This document shows, in pieces, positions 43,806-56,200 of a DNA stretch of 64,000 bases. The position numbers were made by a program, and so were the translations under genes. Origin of the DNA: Microglena sp. YARC. Its lineage: Eukaryota > Chlorophyta > Chlorophyceae > Chlamydomonadales > Chlamydomonadaceae. Location of the stretch: positions 45,912,640-45,976,639 of the forward strand of contig CM039465.1 in assembly GCA_022414725.1 (NCBI GenBank), given 5' to 3'. The notes under the pieces were generated by a model. It ran no database searches and was not told where the DNA came from. It worked only from the letters and a program-made list of their open reading frames with translations. How positions within the stretch are numbered: the stretch's first letter is position 1; every line of letters starts with the position of its first letter.

Positions 43806-43904
43806 ATGTGGAGTCTAACTTCAGTGGATGCTAACTTCCCCGTTACTATTCATTCGTTGTAGTAAAATCCGGGGAAAGTCGAAGAAATGTGTAGTATTAC
43901 CATA

Positions 43905-44135
43905 TTACCTATAACTTATAAAGTAGCAATAATATAGGGGTTGAGACCCTGTTGATAGGAGTTGTAATGAGATGAGAAGACAGTTCCATGAATTTATAAA
44001 GCAGCAATAATACCGGTATAGGTTAGATACCCTGTTGATTTTGAGTTGTAATGAGATGAGAAGACAGTTCCTTGAATCCAATAGGTACAAAAACGTAAAA
44101 ACGTGAAAACAGCGTCTATAAAGCGGCAATAATAT
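43905..44135 (+). repeat. Short duplication
   Basis: ctgttgataggagttgtaat, gagatgagaagacagttcc recurs about 100 bp on with small changes, each after aagcagcaataatat. 44141-44699 carries nothing recognisable. Confidence 0.7.
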
Positions 44136-44699
44136 GAAGCATCAATAAGGACTCAAAAATGTAGCTGATACGTAAGATAAAGAAACATGAATGTAAACCA
44201 AACAAAAACACCCCTGCCCCCACCCCTGCCCCTGCCCCACGAACGGCCCTGGGGTGGGGTCCGTGGGCTAATTATAGCACAAGTGCCGTAAGGAATATTT
44301 CGTCCACTGTGATGCTTACATGTGTCTCCTCGATTTTTGACGACAATTCTGCTCCCAAACCTATGTATACGCACATGTGTAAGTGGTTCAAATTTGAAAT
44401 GTTAGCTCAATGCACCCTTAAATCAAATTGTTGACCGTTAATTGTAGCTATTTGGCCCAACCTTAGCTCCTTTTCTTCAATTGCGATGCTCAAATGTACT
44501 CTGGTGAGAATTTGTCCTCTAGAAATAGGTGTTATAATTCAACTAAAATATAGAATTTTCAAGTTTTTAATGTTTTTCATGAAACTTGAAATGTGCTTTG
44601 TGACGGACGGACTAACGGACGGACAGACATTGTAATTGGTGTAATCCCTTCTTCAAAAAATCTGGTGATTTTTTTATTCGTTATTTATAATCATCGAAT

Positions 44700-44995
44700 A
44701 AAATCCTTAACGCATCCAGTGTTAGAAGGAGAAGAATTGTTACAATGTTATATAAGCTGGCAGTTCGGCGTCTAACTGTCTGCAGAATACAACAATTCTC
44801 CCCATGCGATAGCCAAGGAAAACAGGGAGTGTGACAAGGATCGACCTCAGACTGATTGTATACATGTCCAGGTTGCTACACCGACAGCTTCATTCAGTGC
44901 TAGCTTTGCCTTTCATCTCTAGTTTCGTTGGGTTGCTAGTTTGGGAGAGGTGGGGAGGAGTGAGGGTGCTTCAGAGCTTATGTACGTTCTCCAGA
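44700..44995 (+). repeat. Dispersed repeat B, copy 3
   Basis: More diverged copy of 37440-37740 with ccagtgttagaaggagaag and gagtgagggtgcttc. Confidence 0.75.
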
Positions 44996-45039
44996 GGGTG
45001 CTCCACAGCTTGTGTACGTATACGCGTACATGCATTTTG

Positions 45040-45150
45040 AGGAAGGTATGACCCTTCCTTACCACTTCTCCCTGATTTTGCGTATGTACGGGTAATACGC
45101 AGCAACACGGGTTGGACAGGGTTGTCACCACCAATGGATTCTCAGCTGTC
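45040..45150 (+). repeat. Partial third copy of the inverted-repeat arm end
   Basis: ttgaggaaggtatgaccctt, ccacttctccctgattttgc, ggttggacagggttgt, tggattctcagctgtc match 38812-38925 in the same orientation. Confidence 0.75.
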
Positions 45151-45184
45151 TATCCGCAGACGGTGAACAGCCTGAAGGCTGATG

Positions 45185-45350
45185 GGACATGTATGTAATT
45201 GTGTTACAGTCCAGAGGTAGGCCAAATAGGCTAAAGGGACTCGCCCAACCGTGATAGGAAGGGCTTAAAAAGAAAAATGATTGATGAGTTGAACCCCAAA
45301 CAATCGTTGTACGGACGGGGGGGGCTGAGTTTGTGCTACAGTGATCATTT
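45185..45350 (+). repeat. Dispersed SINE-like repeat C, copy 3
   Basis: Core agaggtaggccaaataggct, gtgataggaagggctta, gaaccccaaacaatcgttgt. Confidence 0.75.
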
Positions 45351-45466
45351 AATTCTACAACATAATTAAAACATCATATCATCTAAGTTGATAACTTAAT
45401 TGTGCGATGCTTATCCCATTGTTTTATAAATTGTCTTACCGGTAGGTATTTATATCCTTAAAGGAA

Positions 45467-46321
45467 TCAGGATTCATGCTTCGTGCTGGAGTTTTTATCC
45501 ATCAATTCAGGTTCAATGTTTATTTTCTCAAACATATTTTTGCTATCCTTAGCGTATAACGGACATTCTAAAGTGAAATGCATTTCATCTTCGACCACTC
45601 TTCTACCGCCAACCACCATATCACAGCACCTGCAAATTCTGCCAGGACGAGAGGTACTACTTTCTGATTCAACATTGAAGTTGTGAGCTCGAAGACGGAG
45701 ACTTGCGATGCATTTAATATCATCCCTATAATTTAATAAGTTAGTGTATGTGGAACTATGGTTTCTATCCTCTTCATCCAATTTGCACATGTAATAGTTT
45801 TAATACCGACCTTAGTTATCACCAATATCCCTTGGGTTCACTGTACTTAGGGATTGCCTGTCAATGTCTGTTATTTTAGAGATGCCTTCATCAGTTTTTA
45901 CTAAGTACATCTTGCTCAGTGAAGTCTGGTTATGTTGAATAATATAAGAGAAATGATATACATGTATATCACTTAATCTCTGAACGCATCTTAGTAATAC
46001 ATGAAACCAGCATTGTTTGTTGCTATCTCTGGTTGCCATTAGAACATTCTCCAGCAAGGCTCTTTTCACAAAATCATCGTCCTTGCTGTCAACAATTTTA
46101 TTCCAAAAGCCATTACATCGTCTCAACAATTGGGTCCATGTAGGTGATCTATCGAGTTCATTGAGGACCAAGTCGGTAGAAGTGTTATCTCTAACGCCAA
46201 GAGCCTTCTTCATAAACTTATCCTGAATAGTTTCACATTTTCCTTCTAGACCGGAAGAAGTATTACTATTACCCAGACGGTCTGGAGCCCACACTTCACG
46301 CTCGAAGAAAGTCTGTGACAA
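45467..46321 (-). pseudogene. 3' end of a second LINE reverse transcriptase, dead
   Basis: One reading frame runs from 46321 to 45467 with two in-frame stops (45812-45814 and 12 bases on). The first part has the tail pattern of LINE reverse transcriptases: VWAPDRLG, FMKKALGVRDNTSTDLVLNE, LDRSPTW, FWNKI. The second has SLRLRAHNF and a cysteine-histidine motif (CRCCDM, then VEDEMHFTLECPLY). The polymerase core is missing; upstream, 46322-46465 may continue in another frame (WPLSRTVTFSN), which implies at least one frameshift. It differs from the copy at 1899-2567. Confidence 0.75.
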
Positions 46322-46518
46322 ACTGACCTGCCGGCCTCAGAAACAACATCTCTGCCTAGCTTGATTTGATGTTGATTTTGAGTGTTGATGTTACTGAAAG
46401 TTACAGTTCTAGAAAGTGGCCACAGGACTGCATGTGCCTTCGTAGGGATCACTACAAAATACATGAAAACATACTTTCAGCGTTTCAAATCAAGGATTGC
46501 ATGGCTCGCCAACATTCA

Positions 46519-46585
46519 ACCCCCCCCCCCCCCCCCCCCGCCCCCCCCTCCACCACCACCACTACCACCACACGCACACACCTCC
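46519..46585. repeat. Poly-C and CCA tract
   Basis: Homopolymer C followed by ACC repeats. Confidence 0.9.
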
Positions 46586-46664
46586 CCATCTACCCACTCC
46601 CCAGAATCGGTATCGTAAATTCATGATCGTATGAGAATTGCGGGTACCAGGACGACATTGACAA

Positions 46665-46849
46665 CATGGTACTACATGCTCGGTACTGCGCGCTAGCATG
46701 CACGGTTTTGGTGCCCGACTGCGCGATTGACGCAAACCCCCTCTGGGCGCAGCGCGCAGATTTCCGTTTTTAGTTGAGTCAAAAGCGCAGCCCAAAAGGA
46801 GGCAATAGTGTCAAAAGCGCAACCCAACATGACAAAATGTAGTACCCTG
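46665..46849 (-). mobile_element. hAT-type MITE with perfect 8-bp duplication
   Basis: Ends CATGGTACTAC and GTAGTACCCTG. Flanked by ATTGACAA at 46657-46664 and 46850-46857. The interior shares gcgcagcgcgcagattt and caaaagcgcaaccca with the copy at 63417-63560, forming a subfamily. Confidence 0.85.
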
Positions 46850-46879
46850 ATTGACAACCCTGCACATACTCCATTCAAT

Positions 46880-47155
46880 TTGTTTTGGCGGAGCCCCCTC
46901 TTTAAGGGGGCGGGAGCCCGAGCCCCGCCGAGCCCCCAGGGCAGGGTTACCCGGGGTTACCCATTTATCCGTCCGACCGACCGCGACCAGGCCAGGGACC
47001 GCGACCTACAGACCGACCGAGACGAAGTCTGACTCGTCAGCCAACGGTCTCATAACTAACCCGCTTCTGTTGCCACCTGTCGCTGTCGCTCCGTCGCGAG
47101 CTCTCTCTGCCGATTGTTAGCGTCGCTTGCGATGCTGCATAGAACTTGTCTGGTT
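46880..47155 (+). repeat. Dispersed repeat E, copy 2
   Basis: Longer version of 11435-11655, with an extra gaccgcgaccaggccaggga segment in the middle. Confidence 0.8.
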
Positions 47156-47235
47156 AGGGCTCCTCAGGCCATTGTATTTCCCCACACCAGGAGAGCTGCC
47201 TAGAAGCTGCTGCTTGCAGCCAAACCAGAAAAAAC

Positions 47236-50200
47236 CTACTTCTCTACTTCGGCTTGCTGCCCCTCCTCAGGCCATTGCATGGACTCCATCAGCGCTTGGC
47301 TGAGCCGGTTCAGGCGGCCCGGGTTGGGGCCTCTAAGCCCCCTGAGATAATTGGAGGTGGTTGTAGGTGGTTGGAAAGAGGTAGGGTCAGCTGCTGGCAA
47401 CTTATGTGCCTCTGTTTCCTCCTCCTCTGCTGACCTCACTGACTGTGATTGGATAGGTCCCTCGTCAGAAAAAGCACAAGAGGCTGGAGAGACTTGAATG
47501 AGATGATCTGCAACCCCCATTCGTCCTGCTCTGTTGTCCGACCCAACTCCTGGTCCACTACTACCACTACCACCACGGCCACTTACACCACGACCATTAC
47601 CACCTCTACCACTTACACCACCACTACCACCACCTTCAAGACTAGTGCCGCATCCATCATCACCATGTAACATTTCACCGTGCTGTAGCTTCCCCCCAGG
47701 CCCCTCAAACTCAAACTCAGATAGATATCTGGTCAGCTCCATCAAGGCCCCCACAAAGCGTTCATCACTGCCTTCGACTGTCTCGGGTGCACCACCCACA
47801 TCCTCACCCACATCCTCACCCCTCCTAGATCTAGCAGACAGCAACTCAACATGCCTGTCCCAGGGGGGGTGATGCACCACATACTGCCCCTCCCCATGGT
47901 CACTATTGCCCCCCCCCTTTCCAGGGGGTCCTCCCACCACCCTGGGCAGGGATCCAGCTGGCGCTCGCACGCCAGCCGGATCACGGTCCTTGTCGGCTAG
48001 GCGTCCCATGAAAGTATAGCACATGATCGCCGAGGCCTCTAGGGTTAGGGGAGGAGGGTGGCAGGGGGCATGGTTGGGGAGGATAGGATAATCAGGGTCA
48101 GGAGGGGAGGGGGGGGAGGCAAGAGGGCTGGAGGGGGACCACAGCTCTGAGTTAAAGAATGGGAGCTTGTACGAAGAAATGAGGGATGGTTTGGCTGCTT
48201 CTGCTAGAGGGCCTGGCAGCTCTCCTGAGTCAAAAGCTGAGTTTACGTCTGGCCAAGCAGCATCTTCTGCGCTGGCAGCTAGCTTGATACCTGGCTGGGC
48301 TACATCACTTGCATTGGCAACTGGATGGATGACTGGTAGCTCGAAATCAACAGGGTGGACGCCTGGGATCCTCTGTGGGAGGTTCTGTGAGATATCCCGT
48401 GGACTGGCGGTTCGAGCCACAGAGACGATGCTGAGAAGGTCCTGTAGTTTGGATCTAAGCGCAGGGTGGTGGACGTCTACATCCAGACCTTCGTGAGCGG
48501 AGTCAAAGAGATGTTGCAAGGTTTGGCAGGCAGGCAGCACACCGCGGAGAGCCGCAACAGCGTCGGTACCTAGCTCATGCACTGCCGTGATCCTCTGATG
48601 CAACGTAGTGATCAGAATATCAGTCAGGCGGAGATAGGTAGGCCGGAGTGAGCCCTTGCCACTGCATGGAACACTCTGAGCGGCGCTAGTGGTGGCGTGC
48701 TTGCTGCTCCAAGTGCCACTGTTGCTACTGTTGATGTTGTTGATATTGTTGGCCATGCTGCCACTATTGCTACTGTTGCCACTGCTGCCACCATCCATGC
48801 TGTTAATGTTGTTGCTCACACCAGCAACTGTCCTCAGCAAGTCCTCAGATACCTGCCCCCCCTCCATGCCACTCTCGGCCACGTGTGCATGATCGGCTTG
48901 AGTTGAGTCTGAGCCTGAGTGGGAGTGGGAGTGGGAGCGGGAGCGAGATTCCTCGCCTTCCAAGGCAAGTACACTCGCCACCCTCCACAGCAGCAACACA
49001 CCATCAGTCACAGCCAGCTCTGATGCCCTATCGCCGAGCACATCCACCAGCCGTACAACCATGTCCACGAGAACCTCATCCCTCAAGAGGTCAGCTTTAC
49101 TGATAAGACCACTGCCGCCCTCACTGTGGCCACCACCCTCTATCAAAGCAGCTACACCGCCGGTACCAGGACTGGATTCAGCTACAAGGCCGCGAGTAGA
49201 GGCTCTGGATTCAGCTACATGGGTGTCTTGGTCTGGGCCGGGGAAAGCGTCCGTGGCAGTTGCCTCATTAGGTGATGATAGCTGCATGTCTGGCCTTGTC
49301 ACTATTGCGGGATGTAGCAGCTGAAGCGCTGTGTCGATAAGGGGAGCCACTTGTGCAACACTAAAATTTGCTTGCTCTCTGCCTGGCAACCTGCATACGA
49401 CCTGCATACACAACGGTAGAGAGGCACTGAGTGTTATGCGAGTGACTGTTGTGAGTTGTAGCTGTTGCAGCACCGAGTCAACGAGGGGTGCCACTTGGGC
49501 AGCACTACATTTGGCTTGCTTTCTGCCTGGCAGCCTGCATGCGACCTGCATGCACAACGGTAGAGAGGCACTGAGTGTTATGGGAGTGACTGTTGTGAGT
49601 TTGTAGCTGTTGCAGCACCGGGTCAACGAGGGGTGCCACTTGGGCAGCACTACACTTGGCTTGCTTTCTGCCTGGAAGCCTGCATACGACCTGCATGCAC
49701 AACGGTAGAGAGGCACTGAGTGTTATGGGAGTGACTGTTGTGAGTTTGTAGCTGTTGCAGCACCGGGTCAACAAGGGGTGCCACTTGGGCGGCACTATAC
49801 TCGGGGAGCACTAAACTTGGACAGCACTGCACTTGGGCAGCACTACACTTGGGCAGCACTGCACTTGGGCAGCACTACACTTGGGCAGCACTGCACTTGG
49901 GCAGCACTACACTTGGGCAGCACTACACTTGGGCAGCACTGCACTTGGGCAGCACTACACTTGGGCAGCACTACACTTGGGCAGCACTACACTTGGGCAG
50001 CACTACACTTGGGCAGCACTACACTTGGGCAGCACTGCACTTGGGCAGCACTGCACTTGGGCAGCACTACACTTGGGGAGCACTCAACTTGGACAGCACT
50101 GCACTTGGGCAGCACTACACTTGGGCAGCACTGCACTTGGGCAGCACTACACTTGGGTTGCTCTTTGCCTTGCCATGTGGGAGATGAGATCCTCTGCCTG

Positions 50201-53200
50201 CCAAATGTAGTGAATCTAGGACCGGCAGTCCTCTGCCTGCCATACGTAGTGAATCTAGGACCGGCAGTCCCTTTCCTGATCGGCTTTTACTTTACAGCCG
50301 CCTTGCCCGGGATCGGGACATGTTGTAACACTGGTTTCATTTCTAACTCCCGTTTCCCCGTTGTTGCAGACACTCACCACACCTCCCCCTGTGCGCATGT
50401 GTGTGTGTGTGTGTGTGTTTGCGTGCCGCCTTGCCCGGGATTGGGACTTGTTATAACGCTAGTTTCCTTGCTAACTCCCGTTGCCCCGTCCCTCCCTGTC
50501 AAGGATGCCCTGCAGACTGTGGGAGTCCGAACTGATGTCTAACATGCAGCCTGCACCCTTTCCCTCACTCCACAACACACCTCCGATCCAGCAACAAGCA
50601 ACATATCCACGCCTCCAAAGCCCAAAAGATTTCCCGTTTCATATGAGTCCCCCCCCCCCCCCCCCTTCCTCTCCTCCACCTCTCCTCCCCTCCCCCCCCC
50701 GCCTCCCCCCTCCCCCCCCCCCTCTCCTCCCCCCCTTCCTCTCCTCCACCTCTCCTACCCTAACCCCCCTCCCCTCACTCCTTCACAACGCATCTCCGAT
50801 CCAGCAACATGCAACATACCCACGTCTCCTTCCCTTACCCCCCTCCTCTCACTCCTTAACAACGCACCTCCGATCCAGCAACAAGCAATATATCCATGCC
50901 TCCAAAGCCAAACAGATTTATGCAGCATATGAGTTCACCCCCCCCCCCCCCCCTCCTCTTACCCCCCCCTTTCCTCACCTCCACCTCTCCTCCCCTAACC
51001 CCCCTCCCCTCACTCCTTCACAACGCACCTCCGATCCAGCAACATATCCACATCTCCAAAGCCAAACAGATTTCCGCAGCAAATGAGTTTCCCCTGACAC
51101 CCCCCCTTCCTCTCCTCCCCTCCCCTCCCCTCTCTCTCCCCCCCCCCCCCCCCCCCCCTTCCTCTCCACCCCTCCCCTCCCCTTACCCCCCCCCCCCCCC
51201 TTCCTCTCCACCACCTCTCCTCTCCTTACCCCCCTCCCCTCTCTTCTTCACAACACACCTCCGATCCAGCAACAAGCAACATATCCACGCCTCCAAAGCC
51301 AAACAGATTCCCACAGCATATGAGTTTCACCAGTGCACTCGTGTCCAATGGCTTCAGCTGCCCCCAGCTCATGTACTGCCACGAGGGGAGCCTGAGGCTC
51401 CTCTCAGGCAGTACATGTGACATTGGAGGGGCGGCCCAGGAGGATGTTGCCTCTAGGGGAAGGGTTGGAAGGGGCGCCCCCACCATAGCGAAGGAGTGTA
51501 CGAGGGAGGCACAGAGGTCTGGCTGTAGGATTATGTCATATTGGGGGCGGCTGCGGTAAGCTGCGGGGTAGGACTGCGTGCGGTTGCCTCTTCCTTGATC
51601 CCTCTCCAGTCGCATGGCTGTGTAATGGAACAACTTGCCGTAGTAGCCGAACCTGGGGGTGAAGGGGTGTTTGGCTTGGAATGCTTCCGTTTGGTATGGT
51701 TTCATGCGGTTTTTTATCGTTTTGTATGGTTTTATATCGTTTTGTGTGGTTTTGTGTGGTTTCGTATGGTTTCATATGGTTTTGGATGGTAGTGGAACAA
51801 CTTGCCGTAGTAGCCGGACCTGTGGTAGTGTGGTTTTGTATGGTTTGTATGTTTTTTTAGTGGCCAAACCTGTGTTTTGTATGGTTTTAAATCGTATTGT
51901 ATGGTTTTGAATGGTTTTATATCGTTTTGTATGGTTTTGTATCATTTATATTGGTTTGTATGCTTTTGTATGGTTTGGTTTGGCTTTGATATGGTTTTGT
52001 ATTTTTTTTTTTTTTTTGGTAGTGGAACAATTTGCTTTAGTATGAGATAGCCTAACCTGGGGTGTTCGGCTTGGTATGCTTCCGTTTTGTATGCTTTTGT
52101 ATGCTTTTGTATGGTTTTATATGGTTTTATATACTTTCATATCGTTTTGCATGGTATTGTATGGTAGTAAAAAAACGTGCTGTAGCTTTGCTTCTGCTGC
52201 TATTCACTTATTGCCCAAGTTGCTATTAACACATCAAATTTGGTCTTTGGCTCCCTTTTCTGCAACCCTGAGAGACCCCTTTGGCTCCCTTTTCTGCAAC
52301 CCTAAGAGACCCCTTTCACCATAACGCACTCTTCCAAGCTAAATACAAGGTTGCCGTAGACCCCCCAAACTGGCAGTGTGAGGACCCCCCCAATTGGCAG
52401 TGCGAGGACGCCCCAATTAGCAGTGTGACAACCCAAATTGGCAGTGTCAGGCCACCCCAAATTGGGCAGTGTGAGGACCCCCTAGTTGGTTGTGTGATGA
52501 CCCCCCCGAATTGGCAGTGTGAGGACCCCCCAAATTGGCAGTGCGAAGACCCCCCGAATCGGCAGTGTGAGGACCCCCTAAATTGGCAGTGCGAGCACCC
52601 CCCTCCCCCAATGAGCAGTGTGAGGACAACCCAAATTGGCAGTGTGAGGACCCCCTAAATTGGCAGTGTGAGGACCCCCCAAATATGCAGTGTGAGGACC
52701 CCCTAAATTGGCAGTGTGAGGACTCCCTAAATTGGCAGTGCGAGGACCCCCCCCCCCCTAAGGGCGTGTTTCCAGTGGACCAAATAGCTCAACTGTGGGC
52801 GCCAACGTGGCACGAGTGTTTCCAGTGGGCACAGTTCAACTTCAACAGTTCAACTTTTCGCCGATGTGGCACGCCAATTGGGCAGCCACGTCAGGGTTTG
52901 TCCATCGCCCTCCCCCCAAAATAGTTGAACTGTTGAGCAATCCCGAACAGGGGGGGGGGGGGGGGCGGAGTTCGGGATTGCTTAACAGTTGAACTGTTGA
53001 GGGGTGGACAATTTCGAGGGAGGGCGTTGGACAAAATCACAAAGGTGATACAGCAGTGAGCATCTTCGCAGATTCTCCCCGAGATCTGTCAACACGCCCC
53101 GAGTTGCGAGTAATTGGGAGCCAATTTCAAGTTGGATGGGCAAAGACATGAAAGAAAGGCGGGAATTAACCAGTTTGAATGATGATAGCGAGAGCCACAG

Positions 53201-56200
53201 ATTCGACCGAAATCTCAATCTGACCACCCGATCCATTCGACCGGACGGAGCAGATGCAGAAGCGGCAGCGGCAGGAGGAGCAAGAGTACAGATGGAAGTG
53301 AAGAGCGCAGCGAAATAATACACTGGCGGTGGTAAGCGGTGGATGAGGTGATTTGAGGAAACTTCGAGCAAGCTGCATGCACTTGCAGCGAGGGGGGCAA
53401 GGGACCAGAACGCGCTCGAGGGGCAGCCGTGATGACAAGGCACTTCTTGAGGTTTTAGGGCCCAGCTCAGCACTCGAACTTGAACTGTAGGGTTGAGTGG
53501 TCTACTATACACAGTTGAACTGTTGGTCCACTGGAAACACGCCCTAATTAGCAGTGTGAGGACAACCCCAAATTAGCGGTGTGAGGACCCCCTAAATTGG
53601 CAGTGTGAGGACCTTCTAAATTGGCAGTGTGAGGACCCGCCAAATTTGGCAGTGTGAGGACCCCCCAAATATGCAGTGTGAGGACCCCCCAAATTGGCAG
53701 TGTGAGGACCCCCTAAAGTGGCAGTGCGAGGACCCCCCCCCCCCAATTAGCAGTGCGAGGACCCCCCCCCCCAATTAGCAGTGCGAGGACAACCAAAATT
53801 GGCAGTGTGAGGACCCCCCTAAATTGGCAGTGTGAGGAACCCCCAAATTGGCAGTGTGAGGAACCCCCAAATTGGCAGTGTGAGGAACCCCCAAATATGC
53901 AGTGTGAGGACCCCCTAAATTGGCAGTGTGAGGACCCCCTAAATTGGCAGTGCGAGGACCCCCCCCCCCCAATTAGCAGTGCGAGGACAACCCAAATTGG
54001 CAGTGTGAGGACCCCCTAAATTGGGAAGTGTGAGGACCCCCCAAATTGGCAGTGTGAGGACCCCCCAAATATGCAGTGTGAGGACCATCCAAACTGGAAG
54101 CGGTAATCACTTTGGAATACCTCAAGCACCGCAGACAAATAGGGTAGGGAGGGGTAGGGGAAGCGTGAGTGTATGCGTATGAGTATATGAGCGTGAGTGT
54201 ATGCGTGTGAGTGTATGAGCGGGGGTGTAGGAACGTGAGTGTATGCGAGTGGGTGTAGGAGCGTGATTGTAGGCACGTGAGTGAAGGAGCGTGGGTGTAG
54301 GAGCGTGAGTGTATGGAAGTGGGTGTATGCGCATGTGTATGCTCGTGAGTGTAGGCATGTGAGCGTAGGAGCATGGGTGTAGGAGCGTGAGTGTATGCGC
54401 ATGCGTGTATGCAAGTGGGTGTATGCGCGTGAGTGTATGTGCGTGAGTGTAGGCGCGTGAGTGTGTGCGGGTGGGTGTAGGAGCGTGAGTGTAGGCATAG
54501 AGTGTATGCGCGTAGGTGTATGCGCGTGAGTGTAGGCGCGTGAGTGTAGGCATAGAGTGTATGCGAGTGGGTGTATGCGCGTAGGTGTATGCACGTGAGT
54601 GTAGGCGCGTGAGTGTAGGAGCGTGGGTGTAGGAGCGTGAGCGAATGCGCATGAGCGTTTGCGGGTGGGTGTATGAGTGTATGTGCATGAGCGTGCGTGG
54701 GTGGGTGTATGAGTGTGAGTGTATGTGCATGAGTGTGTGCGGGTGGGTGTATGAGTGTGAGTGTATGTGCATGAGCGTGTGCGGGTGGGTGTATGAGTGT
54801 GAGTGTATGTGCGTGGGTATATGAGCGTGAGTGTATGCATATAGTGTATGTGCGTGGGTATATGAGCGTGAGTGTATGTTCTTTTTGTATGAGAGTGGGT
54901 GTGCGCGCGTTAGTGCATGAGTGTGGGTGGATGCGTGTGAGTGTATGCTCGTGAGTGAATGAGTGCACCGCGCGATCTCCCCAGTCCATGTGTTACAGGG
55001 GCAACGGATCCTGTCCAAGTAAAAACTCGGTACTTTATTCTCAAGCAGTTTCTTAAGCAGTGTATGTTTGTATGTTTGCACTAGTACATTGCGTGTACGT
55101 ATGTACATGTGTGTATGTTTATCTGTGTGTGTTTGTGTGTATATATGTACATGTGTGTATGTTTGTCTGTGTGTGTTTTGTGTATGTATGTACGTGTGTA
55201 TGTTTGTTTGTATGTGTGTGTTTGCGTGTATGTATGTATGTGTGTATGTATGTATGTATGTATGTATGTATGTATGCATGCATGTATGTTTGTATGTATG
55301 TATGTATGTATGTATGTATGTATGAATGTATGTATGTATGTACTAGTACATTGCCCGTGTGGCCGAGGCCACCCGCCACACCACCCACCCAGGTCCTGGG
55401 TCCTGTTCTGGCCTGGGTTACATAACGTACATCGCCCTTGAACATACACCCTCCCGCCCCCCCCCCCCCCCCCCCCCCCCCCCTACTCACATGCACACAG
55501 TCAAGATATGTCCCCCTTTGCAAAATATCTAACACATGCCAACTTCCTTTCCATACTAAAAGTATACCCCACCCACCCCAGCCCCCAGGACCTGGGTAAC
55601 ATATCGGGTTACGTCCTTGTATGTACCCCCCCTACCCAGATATATCACATACCATTCCAACTCAACCCAAGCCAGACCCACAGCCTCCACACATTTCTGA
55701 ATCCCTCCATGCCCCTCACCCCACCTCACGTACACACTTTCTCTTTCTTCCCCCTCCCCTCGCCCCAAGCATCCCCACCCATGGTGGGTCAACCAGCAGC
55801 TGTTGCTTTGACCAGGAAGTTCCAGCCAGTCTTCTATCGCAACATGCTGAGCAACCGATGTATCAATGCTTGAAACAATGAAAACATATTGGATGAGGGG
55901 TGCAAGGGCCATATCGCGATTCTATGCTAGAAATCTTCGACTTCCGTCCGATCAACACCTGCTGAATCAAAAATCGCAGCGCCGTGCTTAACGATCATCG
56001 ATACAATGAAAAGAGATTGCATAGATAGGATGAGCGGTCCAAGTGTGAGAAATGGGAAGGAAATGGCTGCTCGTATCCACTGGCTGCCAACCTTGACACA
56101 AATGATGCACAGGCATGGTGAAAGTGCGCATGCGTGAAGAGAATGGTGGCAACGCTTGCAGGCGGAAGAGCGCTGAGGATAGAATGAGCGCCTGACGAGA

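Noticed and set aside
52982..53512. 176-codon - strand frame inside the Harbinger-like element
   Set aside because: No recognisable transposase or DNA-binding pattern; likely chance in a non-autonomous element.
53973..55279. Long HTHAYTH-type frames on the - strand
   Set aside because: Derived from the degenerate GTGAGTGTATGC repeat and TATG repeat.
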